Source: Linyphia triangularis (lineage: Eukaryota > Arthropoda > Arachnida > Araneae > Linyphiidae). Taken from it: a stretch of 64,000 nt of DNA. This document shows, one piece after another, positions 45,301 through 57,297 of this stretch (positions are counted from its first letter, which is position 1; the number at the start of each line of letters is the position of its first letter). The notes below the pieces were generated by a model, which saw nothing but the letters and a program-made list of their open reading frames with translations, had not been told where the DNA came from and made no database searches. The DNA lies in assembly GCA_963978545.1 (NCBI GenBank), contig OZ021732.1, forward strand, positions 48,556,059 to 48,620,058. Direction: 5' to 3'. The position numbers and the translations under genes were made by a program.

Positions 45301-48300
45301 ATGGAAAGCCGCCTGGCTAAGATTTAGGATAGAAGCACCTGGAAGATGACGAAAAGGAATTAAGAATACAAACGCATCTTATATGACCGGTGACTGACAT
45401 TTAGATGATTACGATAGCAATGAGTAATAGTAAGGACAATATAGGAACTATAACGATAAATTTTAACACACAGACAAATATTTTTTCTTCCTCGATACTA
45501 ATAGACCTCAAGGATAATGAGGAGGACGTTCAAAATACACAGTCTGATTTAGCACTAGATTATCACAATGAGATGTGATCGAAAGTTTAGATTTATATAT
45601 TCTTATAGTAAGTGATTTGGTAAAACTAATGATTTGGTGTTTGCTTAGGGTACACTGGGTTATTAAAGACGAATAAAAATATCTAATGCATATCAAACAG
45701 CGAAACGTCGTATTATCTGCCAGAAGTCCTGTTTCAGTGTATTCGCTATGTCTAAACTAAGCTTATTATAAAATTATTATAACATTTAAACTTCCTACAA
45801 AGTTCCTCAAGTCAGAGCTCTTCGTCTCGTGAAGTCAATGAGTTCTTTTCTTTTGCCGTCGTTCAAATATAAATCGTAGAAACAACGCCCTCAAACTGAA
45901 GCTCATAAAAACACTTAACATCACTATAGATTTATTTATGACACACAAGATATGTTTTAAGTGAATTTTGGAGGCAGGTAGTATATGGTTTATAAAAGCT
46001 CTAAAAACAATCTACTACATTGTTTCAGTGAGAACCACTCATAAAATGTTTGGTGTAGCAGCATTCTCTATCACAGCTTTTCTCATCTCACAGAAAGAAG
46101 AGATATCAAAAGGCAATTTTTAATTCATTGGATTGAATGGAACAGTTAAAAAAAATCTTCTCCCTACGGCTTTGCATTTTTATCATTTAATAGAAAGCAT
46201 AATCAATTGAATGTTGTAATTGAAACTTTCTATTTTAAGCGAATTTATTTTAAAGTTGTAATAGAGTCGTTCACAAATATAAAGATGGTAACACATGCAA
46301 GTAGTATTTTCCACGAAAAAAAAAAAAAAAAAAAAAAAACATCGGGAAAAAAGGGAATTTAAACAAGGTACGATTTCATGGTGATTATAGAGGGAACTGT
46401 GTACGGACTTGAATAATTCATAAATGGAATGGGAGTTACCATTTCTAAAGTACTGTAAATCCGCTCCTCAGAAAAATCGAAATTTTTCAGAACATGCGCT
46501 GTAAATGTACAAAGATAATATATAATAGTAAAAAGGTTAATTCTACTTTCTGACATTTATGATATAAAACGAATCTATTCTGTATATGACACACATAATT
46601 ACAATAAAATATTTTCCCAATTTATTAGTTTCCATAGCTCACCCAGTAAATTGTTAGCATGACAATATCATCGGAATTCATGAATTGTTAAAATACATGC
46701 AGATTATATCTTTTGGTACGTGACGCTTGAATAGAAATTTTTACCCATAACTCTTAACACCTAAACTATACGTATCAGTTTCGTATGTATATATATATAT
46801 ATATATTATTTAACAAAAATATTTTTTTTAATGTTACTCTGTACCGATTTATGAAATACGTACTTAAAATGCTCTTGTATATATTTCTCATTAGACATTC
46901 TAAGATCACTTTTATTATTTTAGTTTGTCTCATGAAGCAGATTTTAGTTAAGGGGAAAGTTGCCTATAATTATTTCTCATTCATTATATAATGCATTCTA
47001 TTTAATTTTATTCAGCAATTCCAAATGTTATTAATTTAAAAGTATAATCTACTGTTGGTTAAAATGACGGTAAACACATTATTAATGCATTTGAAAATGT
47101 CAAAGTAGATGTGTATTTATCAGATTTTGACTAGAGTCCCAACAAGTATCAAGTGTATGTTTATTGGAAGAGTTCCAAAGTGTTTGTTTGGTAAGCACGT
47201 AATTCTTGCTAACCGCTCTAAACTAAACGACGAAGTCATAGAGAAAGATTTGACACATTGCAAAATATTATAGCTCCAGAAGCAATTTATCAAACACAAT
47301 GATTTTAATTTAAAATGCTCAATAACGTTTCAACATATTTTTTTTTTCATGTATGCTGAGTATGCATATGAATGTATATATGTCTGCCGAATGTATTTAG
47401 ATTAAATAACTCCAAACTTTTTTTAGTGATAATTTGTTGTAGCTTAATGTGTTACTATATGTTATCTTACATAAATATATCATCCATATTACTTTAATCA
47501 CTGGATGTGTTAATATATTAATACCATTTTATAAGGTTATTAAAAAGAAATTTAATTTGAAAACATTTCTTAATAACCATTTATAGTTCTTTAAATTCAT
47601 TTAATTTGCATATGTTCCATTGAGGATGTTTTAAATTATAACCACATTTTCCCTTGTCACTAACTGTTGCGTGATTAAATAATATAAAATTTTACTCTTT
47701 ATTTATTTATTTTTTCCGTTGTATTATTTAAAACTTCAAAGTAAAAGTATATTAATCATATGAATTAATTAAAAAAAATCCACCATATTTCATTTTATTA
47801 TTTTTATGTAAAAGGTTTATTTCTAATCGCTAACATAGTTTTAACATGTTTGTAACTGGATCTAAATCCTTATCCAATAGTTGATAAATTTGCCCATTTT
47901 GACCTCATTACAGGTCTTTCCAATTAAAAATTCTGATATTTTATACATATGATAAAATATTTAGACATTTCGAATTCAATAAATTTATCTAATAGAGTTA
48001 AGGACAAATTTGGATTGAACAGCATATTATAGAAAATACATTTATCGTTCTATTTTACAAATACTTGAATATGTACCACAAATGAAAAAAACTCTTAGTG
48101 TACTTTAAATTAAGACGATATTTTTATTCTATTTATTTAATACACGAAGAGTTCGCACTCCTTACTAGATTTCCTGAATAAAGAAGTTCTTTAAAGATTC
48201 TTAAAAATATTTTATAATAATTTTAATTTTTTTGGGAGGTGGTGGAATAATTTTACATTAGGTATTAGTAGAATAGTAGAAATATATTGGTAATAGAATT

Positions 48301-51300
48301 AAAAAGTGCCACTGAAGTTTGAAAACGGGAACAGTCTAGTTAAGATTTTATAGGAAATAATTTCATAAATGAAATTCAGGGACAACTACCTAAAACAAAA
48401 TACAAATAGTTTCTTAAACAACTCAAAGTCCCAGTGCTGCCATTACGATTTGTTTTTCCCTTGTTCCGTATGTAGTGTCCAGCGTATTACCTGTAGAGGC
48501 GGACTCTTTGATGTCTATTCTGCCGATCCACGTGGCCACCGCATTCGGTATGCTGGCTTCGAACATACCCTCGTCAGCCAGTGACTGGGCAAAGGGCGGG
48601 TTAAGGAATCCCTTTAGCTTGTAGGCACCTTTTACGCGTATTTCCGGGAACCGAAGCAGAACAGACGTCCTTAGAATGTCCAGATTGGTGACAATGTCCC
48701 GCAATTGAAAGTTTCCCAATCCTTCAATCAACATCTGAAAGAAGGTAGGGTTTGTTGAATGTGTAGATGTAATTAATGACAGGTTGACAACATGTTTCTG
48801 TGGCCTGTAGTGGCGACATAAATTAATAGAAAATTTCTTACAAAAAAGGTATTCGTATTTAAAAGGTCTTGTAATATAGGACTTACATTTTTCACGCTAA
48901 ATCTTTTGCTACACGCGCTGCACATTCTTAATTCAAATGTAAAATTTGACTAGATAAGTTTAGCAATATATTTTCCAAGCAAAACGTTATATATATAGTA
49001 ATAGAGAACTATGATATGAGACTGCTGATGATCTACGTTGACAGCAGCGCCGCACGGCAGTGGAGAATACAATCAAATCATTCAGGGTCTTATAAAACAA
49101 GCTAGCGTTTTATATAATTTTCAAGGATAGAGTACCATCTCAACTGTGAATTAAAAGAACGAGTTGCATTCCGTTTATCCCTTTCAAATTAATGTTTCAA
49201 CATAACATGGATGGATCAGAATTTAAGCTCTGTTGGGTGCCTCAAAAAGTTCATATAATGCTTTATCTCTCTGTGTCTACAATGGACAATTCCCGCATTT
49301 TTTTAAAAAGGAAGTTCGATCAAAACACACAACAAAATCCGTGACGTCAAGGTTTCCTTCTGTTTCTGTGGTTGTCGTGAGGTTTCTGCCAAATAGTTGG
49401 CGCTGGTAAATAATTGCCATATCACGTACATGTTGGCGCGATTTGCAAGAAACATGCAAAATTGGTTTCTGTTGCCGCATTTCAAGCCAAGATGTTAGGG
49501 AAGCCCTGACGTCAATTTCAATTCGAGTCGAATGAATCGTTTTCTCGCCAACGTCTAACAGGGAAATTTTGATTGCAAATCAAAAAAAAGAAAAGAAAGC
49601 GCATTGAGCAGAAATGTGCCTGCTTATGGCTTTTTCAAAACATTTAGAACTGAATAAAAAAAATTAAAAAAGTTAGGGAATTGTCCATTGAGTTTAAAAA
49701 ATATTAGACATAGAAAGCAACCATTTTGAATAGTTTTTGGAAGTTTTAAGTTATTTAAAAGCATTTCTAATAAAAGAATTTTTAATAAAAGAATTTCAAA
49801 TTTAAATTTTTAAAAATCCTAAAGATTCTAACACAAATTGAGCATTCCCAAGTCATGATTATTAAAACTTAAATAATGTCAGAAAATTAAATTTTTTAAC
49901 AATAATATTTTATGCAAAAAATATTTTCCAAGCTAAAGAATCCATAAACAGTATGTGTATGATGCATACTTATACTCTTTACATCTCCTTTAATATATTA
50001 CGCACTTTATTATTATTTTATTTATAATTATTTATTACGCACCAATTAAAAAAGAATAAACAGAAAGATTCTCAACATTTTTGTCATTTCCCCTCACCTT
50101 GTTGAGTGATACATTGACAAACCCTTTGGGCTCTTGCACCGTGAGAGATAAGGGATCCATTCTGAAGGGATCCAAGATTGTGACTTCTGGACTTCCGTGC
50201 AACACCGTGTTACGTGCTTCGGACATCTTGCCGATCAGCACGGAATGGAGACTGTGTAAAAGAGGATCACTCTCGTCATCCTGAGGCAATGGCTCTGCCT
50301 TCACTTCCTCCACCGCATCTATACAACAAAGGAATTGTTAAAGACTTTGCATACGTAAAAAATGAAAGCACACGTAAAAACAGAGACTGCAAAAATCTAT
50401 AGAACAGGAGATAGAAATATTTCGATCAGATTGACTATAAAAATTAATTATGATTGTTTGATATTTTTTTTTACAAATGAGTTTTAATTTTACATTGCTG
50501 TATTTTTTTATTTGGAAGTAAATGTCAGGCATTCTAAATTATATAAACGTGTTTTGGAAAATCGAAAAACATCACACAGAACCGTTTATTTTTATGCTCA
50601 ATATTTATATTATAGGTTATATCTTAAAAAAATAATGTTCACAAATAAAAACTAAACGAGAAACTTAATGAATCATTTTTATGCACTTATATTTTTTCCT
50701 GACTTAATTAGAATCCAAGCTATTAAATTTAAATTACTTCGATAGGTTACAAGTTGTTTTTAGCCCAGTGACTCGGTTTAAAAGCCCAGTGGTGCAATGG
50801 TAGCGTATTGCGCTACCACGCCATGGATCCGCTGTTTGATCCCCTGACTGGGCAAGGTTGACTCAGCCTTTCATCCCTTAAATGGGTCAATTAAATGAGA
50901 ACCAAACATACTTGGGAACTAAACACTGGGGGTTCCACGTCAGACTGACCATCTGACCGGATCATTGCTGAATGGCACGCCGGGTCCCCATGGTCAAGTA
51001 AACTGGATTGGGCACAGCAGGCCAAGCCCCATCCCCCCTTCTCCCACTGCGTTGTTACGTCACTGGGTTTAGTTTTACTAATTGTTTGGTAGGTTACCTT
51101 TTTATTGCACTTATTTAAAAATCGCTCTAAATAATTGTTTTATCATTTTTAAGTTTTAGAAAAGTTGGCTTTTTCTCTTTCATTAAGATTGTGATTGGAA
51201 TTAATTTAAAGCTAGAAAATTTCAAAAAAAATATTTCAGGTTTGGTGCTTGTTTTCAATTTCATAGGCAAAACAATTAATTAACTGAAAGAAAAGTGAGT

Positions 51301-54300
51301 CCTCACCCACCTTAACTCCGAAACTTAAAAGTAGCAAAACTAAAACGAAATAATTAGGAATATAGTATACTGGAAATAGTTATTATGAAAATAAATTTGA
51401 TACATAAGAAATATTGGATTCAAATAATAGTATTTAAAATTGGTTAATATTTTAACTGATAAACTTCTCTTAAAAATGTTGTTCCTGCTTATCGTCATCA
51501 TTACATTTTGAATATAGCTTTGGATTACTATTTTTAAGTGAAAGTCCCAAGCAAATCGTTGTACGCTAAAAGTAATTCCATCAACCACACGTATGTTTGA
51601 AGCTCAAGTACAAAATCACAACCAATCAAGTGTGAGTATTACTATCTGTCTATCAGAAGAATAGCTAACATCAGAATGATTCGGTCACTATAGAAAAAGA
51701 GACTCGTTGATTTATAACAGGGTTGTGCATGCAGGAAATTGACGTCCAAAGCTTAGAGAGAGTAGACGTCTTTCTTGGAAAATAGCAGGTGAAAATGTAA
51801 CTAGTTTTGTTTCCAAGGAAAAAAAAAACGCAAAACTCCCTGGCGTGAGATATTTTTGTTTTAAGACAAATATAAAATGTATCACTCTATGTAAAATAAC
51901 ACGTGCCTCTATTTTGCCTCAAAAAATATAAGCATGCACTACACATGAGGCACAGGAGCTTAACAAAATTAACTCCTGTGCTCCATGAAAAAAATAATTA
52001 AGTAAAGCCCTAAAATGGAAATAATTAAGTAAAAGTTTCAAATTAATAAAACCTTATTATATTAAGCAGTTTTTTCGTTTATTAAATGTTTGAGAAGCGA
52101 AGGTGTATCAAATTACTAGAGTTGATGTACTATTTAAAGTAATATTTTAAAAGAAAGGATTAACCATGTAATATCTTCGATGAAGATTTTGACTAAAGTT
52201 GACTACATGCTAATTCATCAGAAGTAGAAAGTATCCCTAAAATCAGAGCTAAAATTTTTGGGTTGCTTAGGCCTTTGTATTTTATAAATAATCATTAAAG
52301 TTTATTGTTTGTTTACCTAAAAATTTTAATTGGCCAAACTTTTAGGGTGAGGGAATAGAATATATCCTAGAACCATTTTTTTTTTTTTTTTTAAATTTTT
52401 TTTTATTAAAATCTTAATATTTGAGATTAACACAAAGAACATTCCAAAAAGGCTCTCTTATTAAAGGATATTCCACTATAAATCCAAACTAATATTCGAT
52501 GCTTCTCCCTCATGACATAAAACGAAACAAAACTATTTATACGTCCTTTTGAAATTAGTCGTGCAGAAAGTTGTCAATCACGGCAAAAAAAAAAAAAAAA
52601 AAAAACGAGTCACATAGATTACATATTTAAATTGTTATTAATTGTGCATTGCTGATTGTGCATATTGTGCATTGCTGAAGTAATTAAGATCATTAAACTC
52701 TTTAATTCTTCATCCATTTCTTAAGTCGCTCTAAAAACCTTTCCAATTCCTAATTTCCTACTCGATTTAGTTGATTACACAATCCATTAAGGCATTTTTG
52801 GACAATCGTGCACGATTGATTTGGTGCATTCGCATCGTTGTTGTTAGAAGTGCAATAACCTGGCTATGCCATTGCTGACCTCGCTAAGCTAAAAGTATTA
52901 CTCTAGTATCTGCATAATTTACATACCTTATAGTTGTATGGACTGTTTTGGTGACTGCCAGATCAGCATTCTCAATAATATAGCATGTTTTATATTCGTT
53001 GATATTTTCTTTTGTATAACTTTGAGAAAGCTGAATTTTTCAGAAAAAAAGTGTGTAAATACATTTTTAAGATCTAATAAAATATAAATTTGAAGTGGAA
53101 TTTGTAATAAAAATAATATACTAGTTTCTTTCAAAATCTAATATAAATGTGACAATCCCATGATTGACTTAAGTTTTATACCTATCCAGCATCTTAATGT
53201 TTTGTCTAGCAATTCTTTTCATAAAACTCAATGAAGTGACTATTTTTTATTGGAAAAAGGGTGAAGGGGGAGAGGGGTAGTTATATTCATCATGCATTGT
53301 CACAATATCGTTTTACTCTAGACGAATAAGATTTAACTAGTTTCCAACAAAGCCCTTCAAGTACATGTAAATCAGGAAAAAATTCATCGATTGACTCGAC
53401 TTCCTTTTCACAAAACCTTTCTATCTGCTTGATGGATGTGTAGTTCCTTATTTTAATTTAGTCTTTTTATTTTAGAAAAAGAGCTTGTCAGTTGCCGGGA
53501 TTACAAATAAGGAAATTGAGCTTTCTTTGTCCGAACTTTTTGAAAGGTAAATGCACCGATTCTTTACGGCTGAAGAAAGGGAAAACGAATCTTCACATTA
53601 CACAAGATATATCGGGACGTTGAAGAATGGATCAGATGATAATGAAAAAATACTAAAAGATCGAAAGGGGGAAAAAAAGTAAAAACAAAACTCATTGAAA
53701 ACGAATCGTCAACCGATGCGAGAATGGGGTCAGCGAATGCGGTTCATTGAATCCGAAAGTGTTTTCGTTTATTTTGATTCCAGAAGAACATTCTTTGTTT
53801 CGCCACACGAAACAACTCGCAGGTAAAAATTTAATCATTCTATTCCCGGTTTTAATAAATGATTCGTGTCATTATTTTCCAGATTTGCTCAACGTCCTGT
53901 TTTTTCGATTTAAATTACGTATTCTTTACTTGCTGAGGTATTTTATCTCTGAAACAATGAGCTTTCGAATTTTTCTAATAAATAAGAAATCCGAATAAAT
54001 GACCCATAAGAACAATACTATTCAACTTCTGAGTTGAATGCCATTAAAATAGATTTTTAGATTTTTGTTCGATATAGAGTATTTCCTAATTTAAATTTCT
54101 AGCTGATAGTTTTTTATAAAAAATTCTAGTACTCGAACGAGAATGGACTGTGTTTTTAGTTCTTAGAGAAGCACTCTTGTAAGGTATATATCTCCAACTA
54201 AAGCTTTTAATGGTAGCCAATAGATATTAAATATCTAGTAAATGGTTGACACATTTTAAAATTTGGTACCAATGTTTACATATTTATAAAGGCATTTATA

Positions 54301-57244
54301 AACACGACCGTTTTTTGATTGTAGACAAGTTATTGAGAAACACAGTAACTAGTTTTCAAAGGTTTATAAATCCAATTTGATATGAAAATGAAATATTTCT
54401 GGATTGTAAACTCTGCCCTCTTGCTGTTTTTATTCTATAAAATATTTTTATATCGTTGGAAAGTTGTTGAATTAAATGCAATTAACTGAATAACACCTAA
54501 AAGTTTAAAATATTATTAACCATTTATTACAGGGCTCTTCGCCATGTTTAACGTTTTGTTGCATATGTTAAACATGGCAATGATCCACGTAATAAATGTC
54601 GCGAAAAAACTGAAAATGCATTAGTATTTTATATACTTAAAGTAAACACAAAAACTAAGTGAAGATCTTTAGAACTGAAGCTCAAAGAAGTGGCTTTATG
54701 ATTCTGCGTTCAAAATTAGACCCACATAACAACAAGATAAATATTGATAGATTAGAAATTACTAAGGTTTTTTTTTTAATACAGCATGTCTTTAAAATGA
54801 ATATTTTAATTAATTTAAAATTTAAGAAATGAAAGTAAAAGTTACATTTTTAATCTTAAAAAAGCTTCTTCGTATATGAACTGTTTCAAAATTGTATAAT
54901 TTTGAATGAAGAAATCTCTGCTTCACAATATATAACTGCATATACATAACATACATGCATAACTACATATACTGCCATATATAACTATGCTGAATGTAAC
55001 TGCAAGCCACGAAAAAAGTAAATTAAAACCACTAAAAAATTAATCAAGTTACAACTTTTACCATAGCATATCTTAGAATTATAAAATTTACTAAAGTTTG
55101 GGTTGTGTTGAGGTCAAAATTGAGATGTCTATTTGCACTGAGTTTAAAGATATAGAAAACTAGGTAATTAGGACAAACAGCCTGAAATTGTAATTTATCA
55201 GCAATACATTTTTATTTCAATAACATATATTTATGCATTCGTTTTAATCATTATTTATTTTCGTTTCAATCTTAATGCTCATCAAGTACTTGCACAGATT
55301 AAAAGCTTTATTTATTTTACTCCTATATGTTAAAGATTTTGACTAGAAACTTAATAAATTACTCGTCGTTTTGCTTATAACTCGTCGTTAAATTAAAAAA
55401 AAAATCGTTTTGCTAAAAATTTGTTAAAATATTAAAAATATATATATATATATACCAAAACACTACAAGATACATTTAACAACACTACTCTTATTAATGC
55501 AACCATTTCACTTATCAACGAAACCGTTCACTTATCAATGGAACCAATTTTGCAATGGAGCATTAAGAAAATCGCTTTAAACGGTTTCGTTAAGTTTGAA
55601 CTTTGTTTCAAGAGCCTTTAATTAAAAGAACAAGTTTATTGAGTGATTAACATATTCATAATTTTGACAAAGCAATTTCATACAAGATCCTTTCTTAGCG
55701 ACCATTTAGTTTTCGAGATTCCTAATACTTTTTTAGTTCCTCGGGAATAACTGGTAAATGTAAACGAGTTTTTAGTTAGCCTTTGAACAGTAATCCAATA
55801 CTTCTTGAGGTTTAATCTTTAATGTTTCTTAATGCATAAGTAATAAGTAATCATTAATCGACAGGACAACCTATTGTAGTTTAAGAAAAACCTTATTTCA
55901 CTCTTGTTTAGACAAACTGTAACTTTCAAGGGGAACTCACACAGCTCAACGAGAAATAGTTTATAGGTGAGAGTTGGGGCATAAATTATAAAACTATTTT
56001 TTAGAAAACTGACCCGAAGCAATAAGGGGATCCCACTAAGCTTTGCAGTAAAGACGTCAAAAGGAAAAATGAACTCCCACCTAACTCTAAACCACTATAA
56101 TACTTAAACTCCATTTGGATTCTCTGAACTAATGTTAAAATCGGAAATCCGAAACTTTAAAAAACAGCTAAAATTGAACAACCAATGAAAATATATGATT
56201 AGTTTTGTTTTTTTTAAATAAATTGCGTATGGATATTTTAGATACAATCGGCACCCCTCATGGAAGTTAGAAGCATGTATTTAAGAATTCTTAGAGAAAG
56301 AAGGATTAGTTGAGTTCTCTATTGAAACATTAAGATATTTTCAAAAGTCATCTCAGTATATGGATGCAGCATTTATTTAAGAAAGAAAGAATGGGAAATT
56401 CGACTATATTTTGATTTAAGTAAATTTTGATTAAAAAAAAAAAAAAAAAAAAAACTTATTTTATAAATAATTTTTTGGGAAGATTTCGCGTGCTGGAGGC
56501 TGACATCAAGTGGGACATTAATTGTTTATCGTTTGTCCACCATATGATATAAATCGGACATCGTCGATAATCCAAGTATATCGTTCGTTGGATGACCAAT
56601 ATAGTGTGACTAGTATGGGAGTCATTGGAGGCAAATGGTAGGTTTCTGTAAAGTGAATGTTGTAGTTTTAATAATCATAATATTTCTCCTGAAGGAAATA
56701 TATCTTGAGTTATCTTGATTAATTTATACTAAAAGCGTGAAAGAACTATTTTAACAATAGTGGATTGATAAAGAATGAACAATTTTTCTCATATTATTGT
56801 TAATTTTTTTATGGTAATAGCTTGAAAGTGCAAATTATTATGTAATCGGGAACTGTAAGAGGTTAATTTACTGAAGTATAACTGGTCATCATAAGTGCAT
56901 TGCATTTTTTAACATGGATACTTGTGTTAATAAAAACTCTGCATTTTATAAACCTAACCTTGTATTTCTGATTCTGAATGAAGAAATGAAACATCTGAAA
57001 TCATGCAATTCTTTTTTTAAAAAAAATCTCCTCTCTTCAATTCAAATATTTCTCAGATGTAGGAATTTTTGGATAATTTATTGATCAAATGCAGATAGAA
57101 GAACAAAACTTTAATGAAACTGATAGTCTTACTTTGAAATTAACATATTCAAATGATCTCACCTGGGGCATGAATCTCAGATGCAAAAATCCTGTTAGCG
57201 ATCAAGACTAGACAGAACACAAGTAGCATGGTTCGGTTCCCCAT
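39107..57244 (-). CDS. Gene B: two-domain secreted lipid-binding-type protein with a dibasic site between the domains, 511 aa, eight exons
   Basis: Join on the minus strand of 57244-57163, 50318-50098, 48734-48491, 45338-45036, 44361-44195, 43316-43183, 42477-42292 and 39305-39107 (1536 nt = 511 codons + stop). Intron phases are 1,0,1,1,0,2,2; all introns are GT/AG. Residues 1-21 are a signal peptide. Domain 1 (about 28-255) has a MDPLSL segment, an EGLGNFQLRDI motif, the FPEIRVKGAYKLKG strand pair and a long C-terminal helix, recalling JHBP/takeout and group 7 proteins. Residues about 284-311 are a charged linker ending RRMKR (307-311). Domain 2 (312-511) is group-7-like and parallels gene A along its length, with Cys315 and Cys380 matching Cys28 and Cys84. 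Several N-glycan sites fall in domain 2. Role inferred: secreted lipid carrier or pattern-binding protein, possibly cut into two. Tandem paralogue of gene A. Confidence 0.83.
39749..41341. mobile_element. Non-autonomous hAT element with perfect 8-bp target duplication
   Basis: The left end is CAGTGGCGGGTCCTGGATTTTCCTGAGGGAGGGGCGC. The right end, reversed, is CAATGGCGGATCCAGCCAGAGGGAGAGGGG. CAGTGGCGGATCCAG is a common hAT terminus. TATGGGAT flanks both ends (39741-39748, 41342-41349). The 1593-bp interior has C- and T-runs and no transposase. It sits in intron 7 of gene B. Confidence 0.88.
42292..42477 (-). CDS. Gene B exon 7 (domain 2 beta region)
   Basis: The acceptor is TCCTTTTCAG|C and the donor is GACAG|GTAAGT, a perfect consensus. 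It encodes residues 384-445, alternating strands including LNVKYRVLQDYHLLLFNGDGDV. The segment parallels GRYTWTRE...EGYVVFISDDF of gene A exon 3. It enters and leaves in phase 2. Confidence 0.88.
43183..43316 (-). CDS. Gene B exon 6 (short internal exon of domain 2)
   Basis: A 134-nt exon found because exon 5 ends in phase 0 while exon 7 needs two incoming bases. The acceptor is TTATTTAG|GAA and the donor is ACCAG|GTAATC. It encodes residues 340-383 (EPLPFPNTTVKIDDM, GASNLSRR, then VKCTNT). These line up with DPIRLPPRSSF, GLSNITR and VSCEGD of gene A exon 2. Asn346, Asn369 and Asn382 are possible N-glycan sites. An ORF on the opposite strand here is a shadow. Confidence 0.85.
43660..43870. 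repeat. GC-richer patch in gene B intron 5, probable repeat
   Basis: 43765-43855 (TTTCAGCCCGATTGGATGAC..GGTGGGTCG..CACCCAGCCACCTACCCACCC) stands out in base composition from its AT-rich surroundings. A related AGCGAGATTGAATGACGGCAA lies at 43648-43668. No coding frame or terminus was identified. Confidence 0.3.
44195..44361 (-). CDS. Gene B exon 5 (linker, dibasic site, start of domain 2)
   Basis: The acceptor is CAAATACAG|CT and the donor is TTTCAG|GTACAA. It encodes residues 284-339, a polar charged stretch, RSRRMKR ending at residue 311, then QVPCENG and a helix. QVPC aligns with DLPC of gene A, so mature domain 2 begins right after the basic run. Confidence 0.85.
45036..45338 (-). CDS. 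Gene B exon 4 (domain 1 C-terminal helix plus tail)
   Basis: The acceptor is CATCTTCCAG|GT and the donor is GAAG|GTGAGA. It encodes residues 183-283, a long alanine- and glutamine-rich amphipathic helix (about 210-250), then a proline-rich tail with PPVPTGDITTT and an acidic end. The helix corresponds to the C-terminal helix of gene A. The tail has no counterpart there. Confidence 0.85.
45339..48490 (-). other. Gene B intron 3 (3.15 kb)
   Basis: Phase-1 GT/AG intron. AT-rich, with an A-run at 46315-46339 and a short (TA)n at about 46787-46806. No transposon terminus or extra exon was recognised. Confidence 0.7.
48491..48734 (-). CDS. Gene B exon 3 (domain 1, central beta region)
   Basis: The acceptor is TTCTTTCAG|ATG and the donor is ACAG|GTAATA. 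It encodes residues 102-182, opening MLIEGLGNFQLRDI, then a strand pair FPEIRVKGAYKLKG and an extended segment. The G-L-x-N-F and P-x-I/L-x-I/V-x-G-x-Y pattern is typical of insect JHBP/takeout-like proteins. It leaves in phase 1. Confidence 0.87.
49340..49670 (+). repeat. Interspersed repeat family Y, copy 2
   Basis: Diverged copy of 32038-32330 in gene B intron 2. Overlapping small minus-strand ORFs here have no family motifs and are taken as chance. Confidence 0.65.
50098..50318 (-). CDS. Gene B exon 2 (domain 1, N-terminal part)
   Basis: The acceptor is TTGTTGTATAG|AT and the donor is AACAAG|GTGAGG. It encodes residues 28-101, an acidic start, a helix, then the FRMDPLSL segment and FVNVSLNK, with a possible N-glycan site in NVS. 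It enters in phase 1 and leaves in phase 0. Confidence 0.87.
50788..51070 (+). repeat. tRNA-derived SINE-like repeat
   Basis: GCCCAGT at 50788-50794 pairs perfectly with ACTGGGC near 50848-50854 as an acceptor stem. Between them lie an A-box-like TGGTGCAATGGTAGCG and a B-box-like GTTTGATCC. The T-arm pairs poorly, so it is not a working tRNA gene. About 200 bp of GC-richer body follows (TGAGAACCAAACATACTTGG, a CACGCCGGGTCC segment, CAGGCCAAGCCCC). Located in gene B intron 1. Confidence 0.6.
51080..57162 (-). other. Gene B intron 1, main part
   Basis: AT-rich, with A/T runs at 52376-52400, 52583-52605 and 56430-56455. An inverted repeat GCACAGGAG/CTCCTGTGC lies at about 51950-51985. A GC-richer patch at 56485-56640 and another around 53540-53760 were not identified. 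No extra exon is needed by the phase of exons 1 and 2. Confidence 0.55.
57163..57244 (-). CDS. Gene B exon 1 (signal peptide)
   Basis: The ATG is at 57244-57242. It encodes MGNRTMLLVFCLVLIANRIFA, a clear signal peptide, then SEIHAP and one extra base. The donor is CCAG|GTGAGA, close to consensus. It ends in phase 1, like exon 1 of gene A. Confidence 0.85.
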
Positions 57245-57292
57245 GTTGACACTTGAGGAACTTTCAGCTGCTTTCTAGTTACCCTCACCAAG

Positions 57293-57297
57293 ACTGA
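57293..57297 (-). promoter_or_regulatory. Possible initiator element of gene B
   Basis: The minus-strand TCAGT matches the arthropod initiator consensus and lies about 50 nt upstream of the ATG. No TATA box is visible about 30 nt further upstream. This is a weak, position-based suggestion only. Confidence 0.25.

Noticed and set aside
50788..50854. Possible functional tRNA gene
   Set aside because: The acceptor stem and A/B boxes are tRNA-like, but the T-arm does not pair and a repeat body follows, so a SINE is more likely.
56485..56660. Possible plus-strand first exon (ATG GGA GTC.. before GTAGGT)
   Set aside because: Only eight codons with a weak donor and no downstream partner exon; not enough support.
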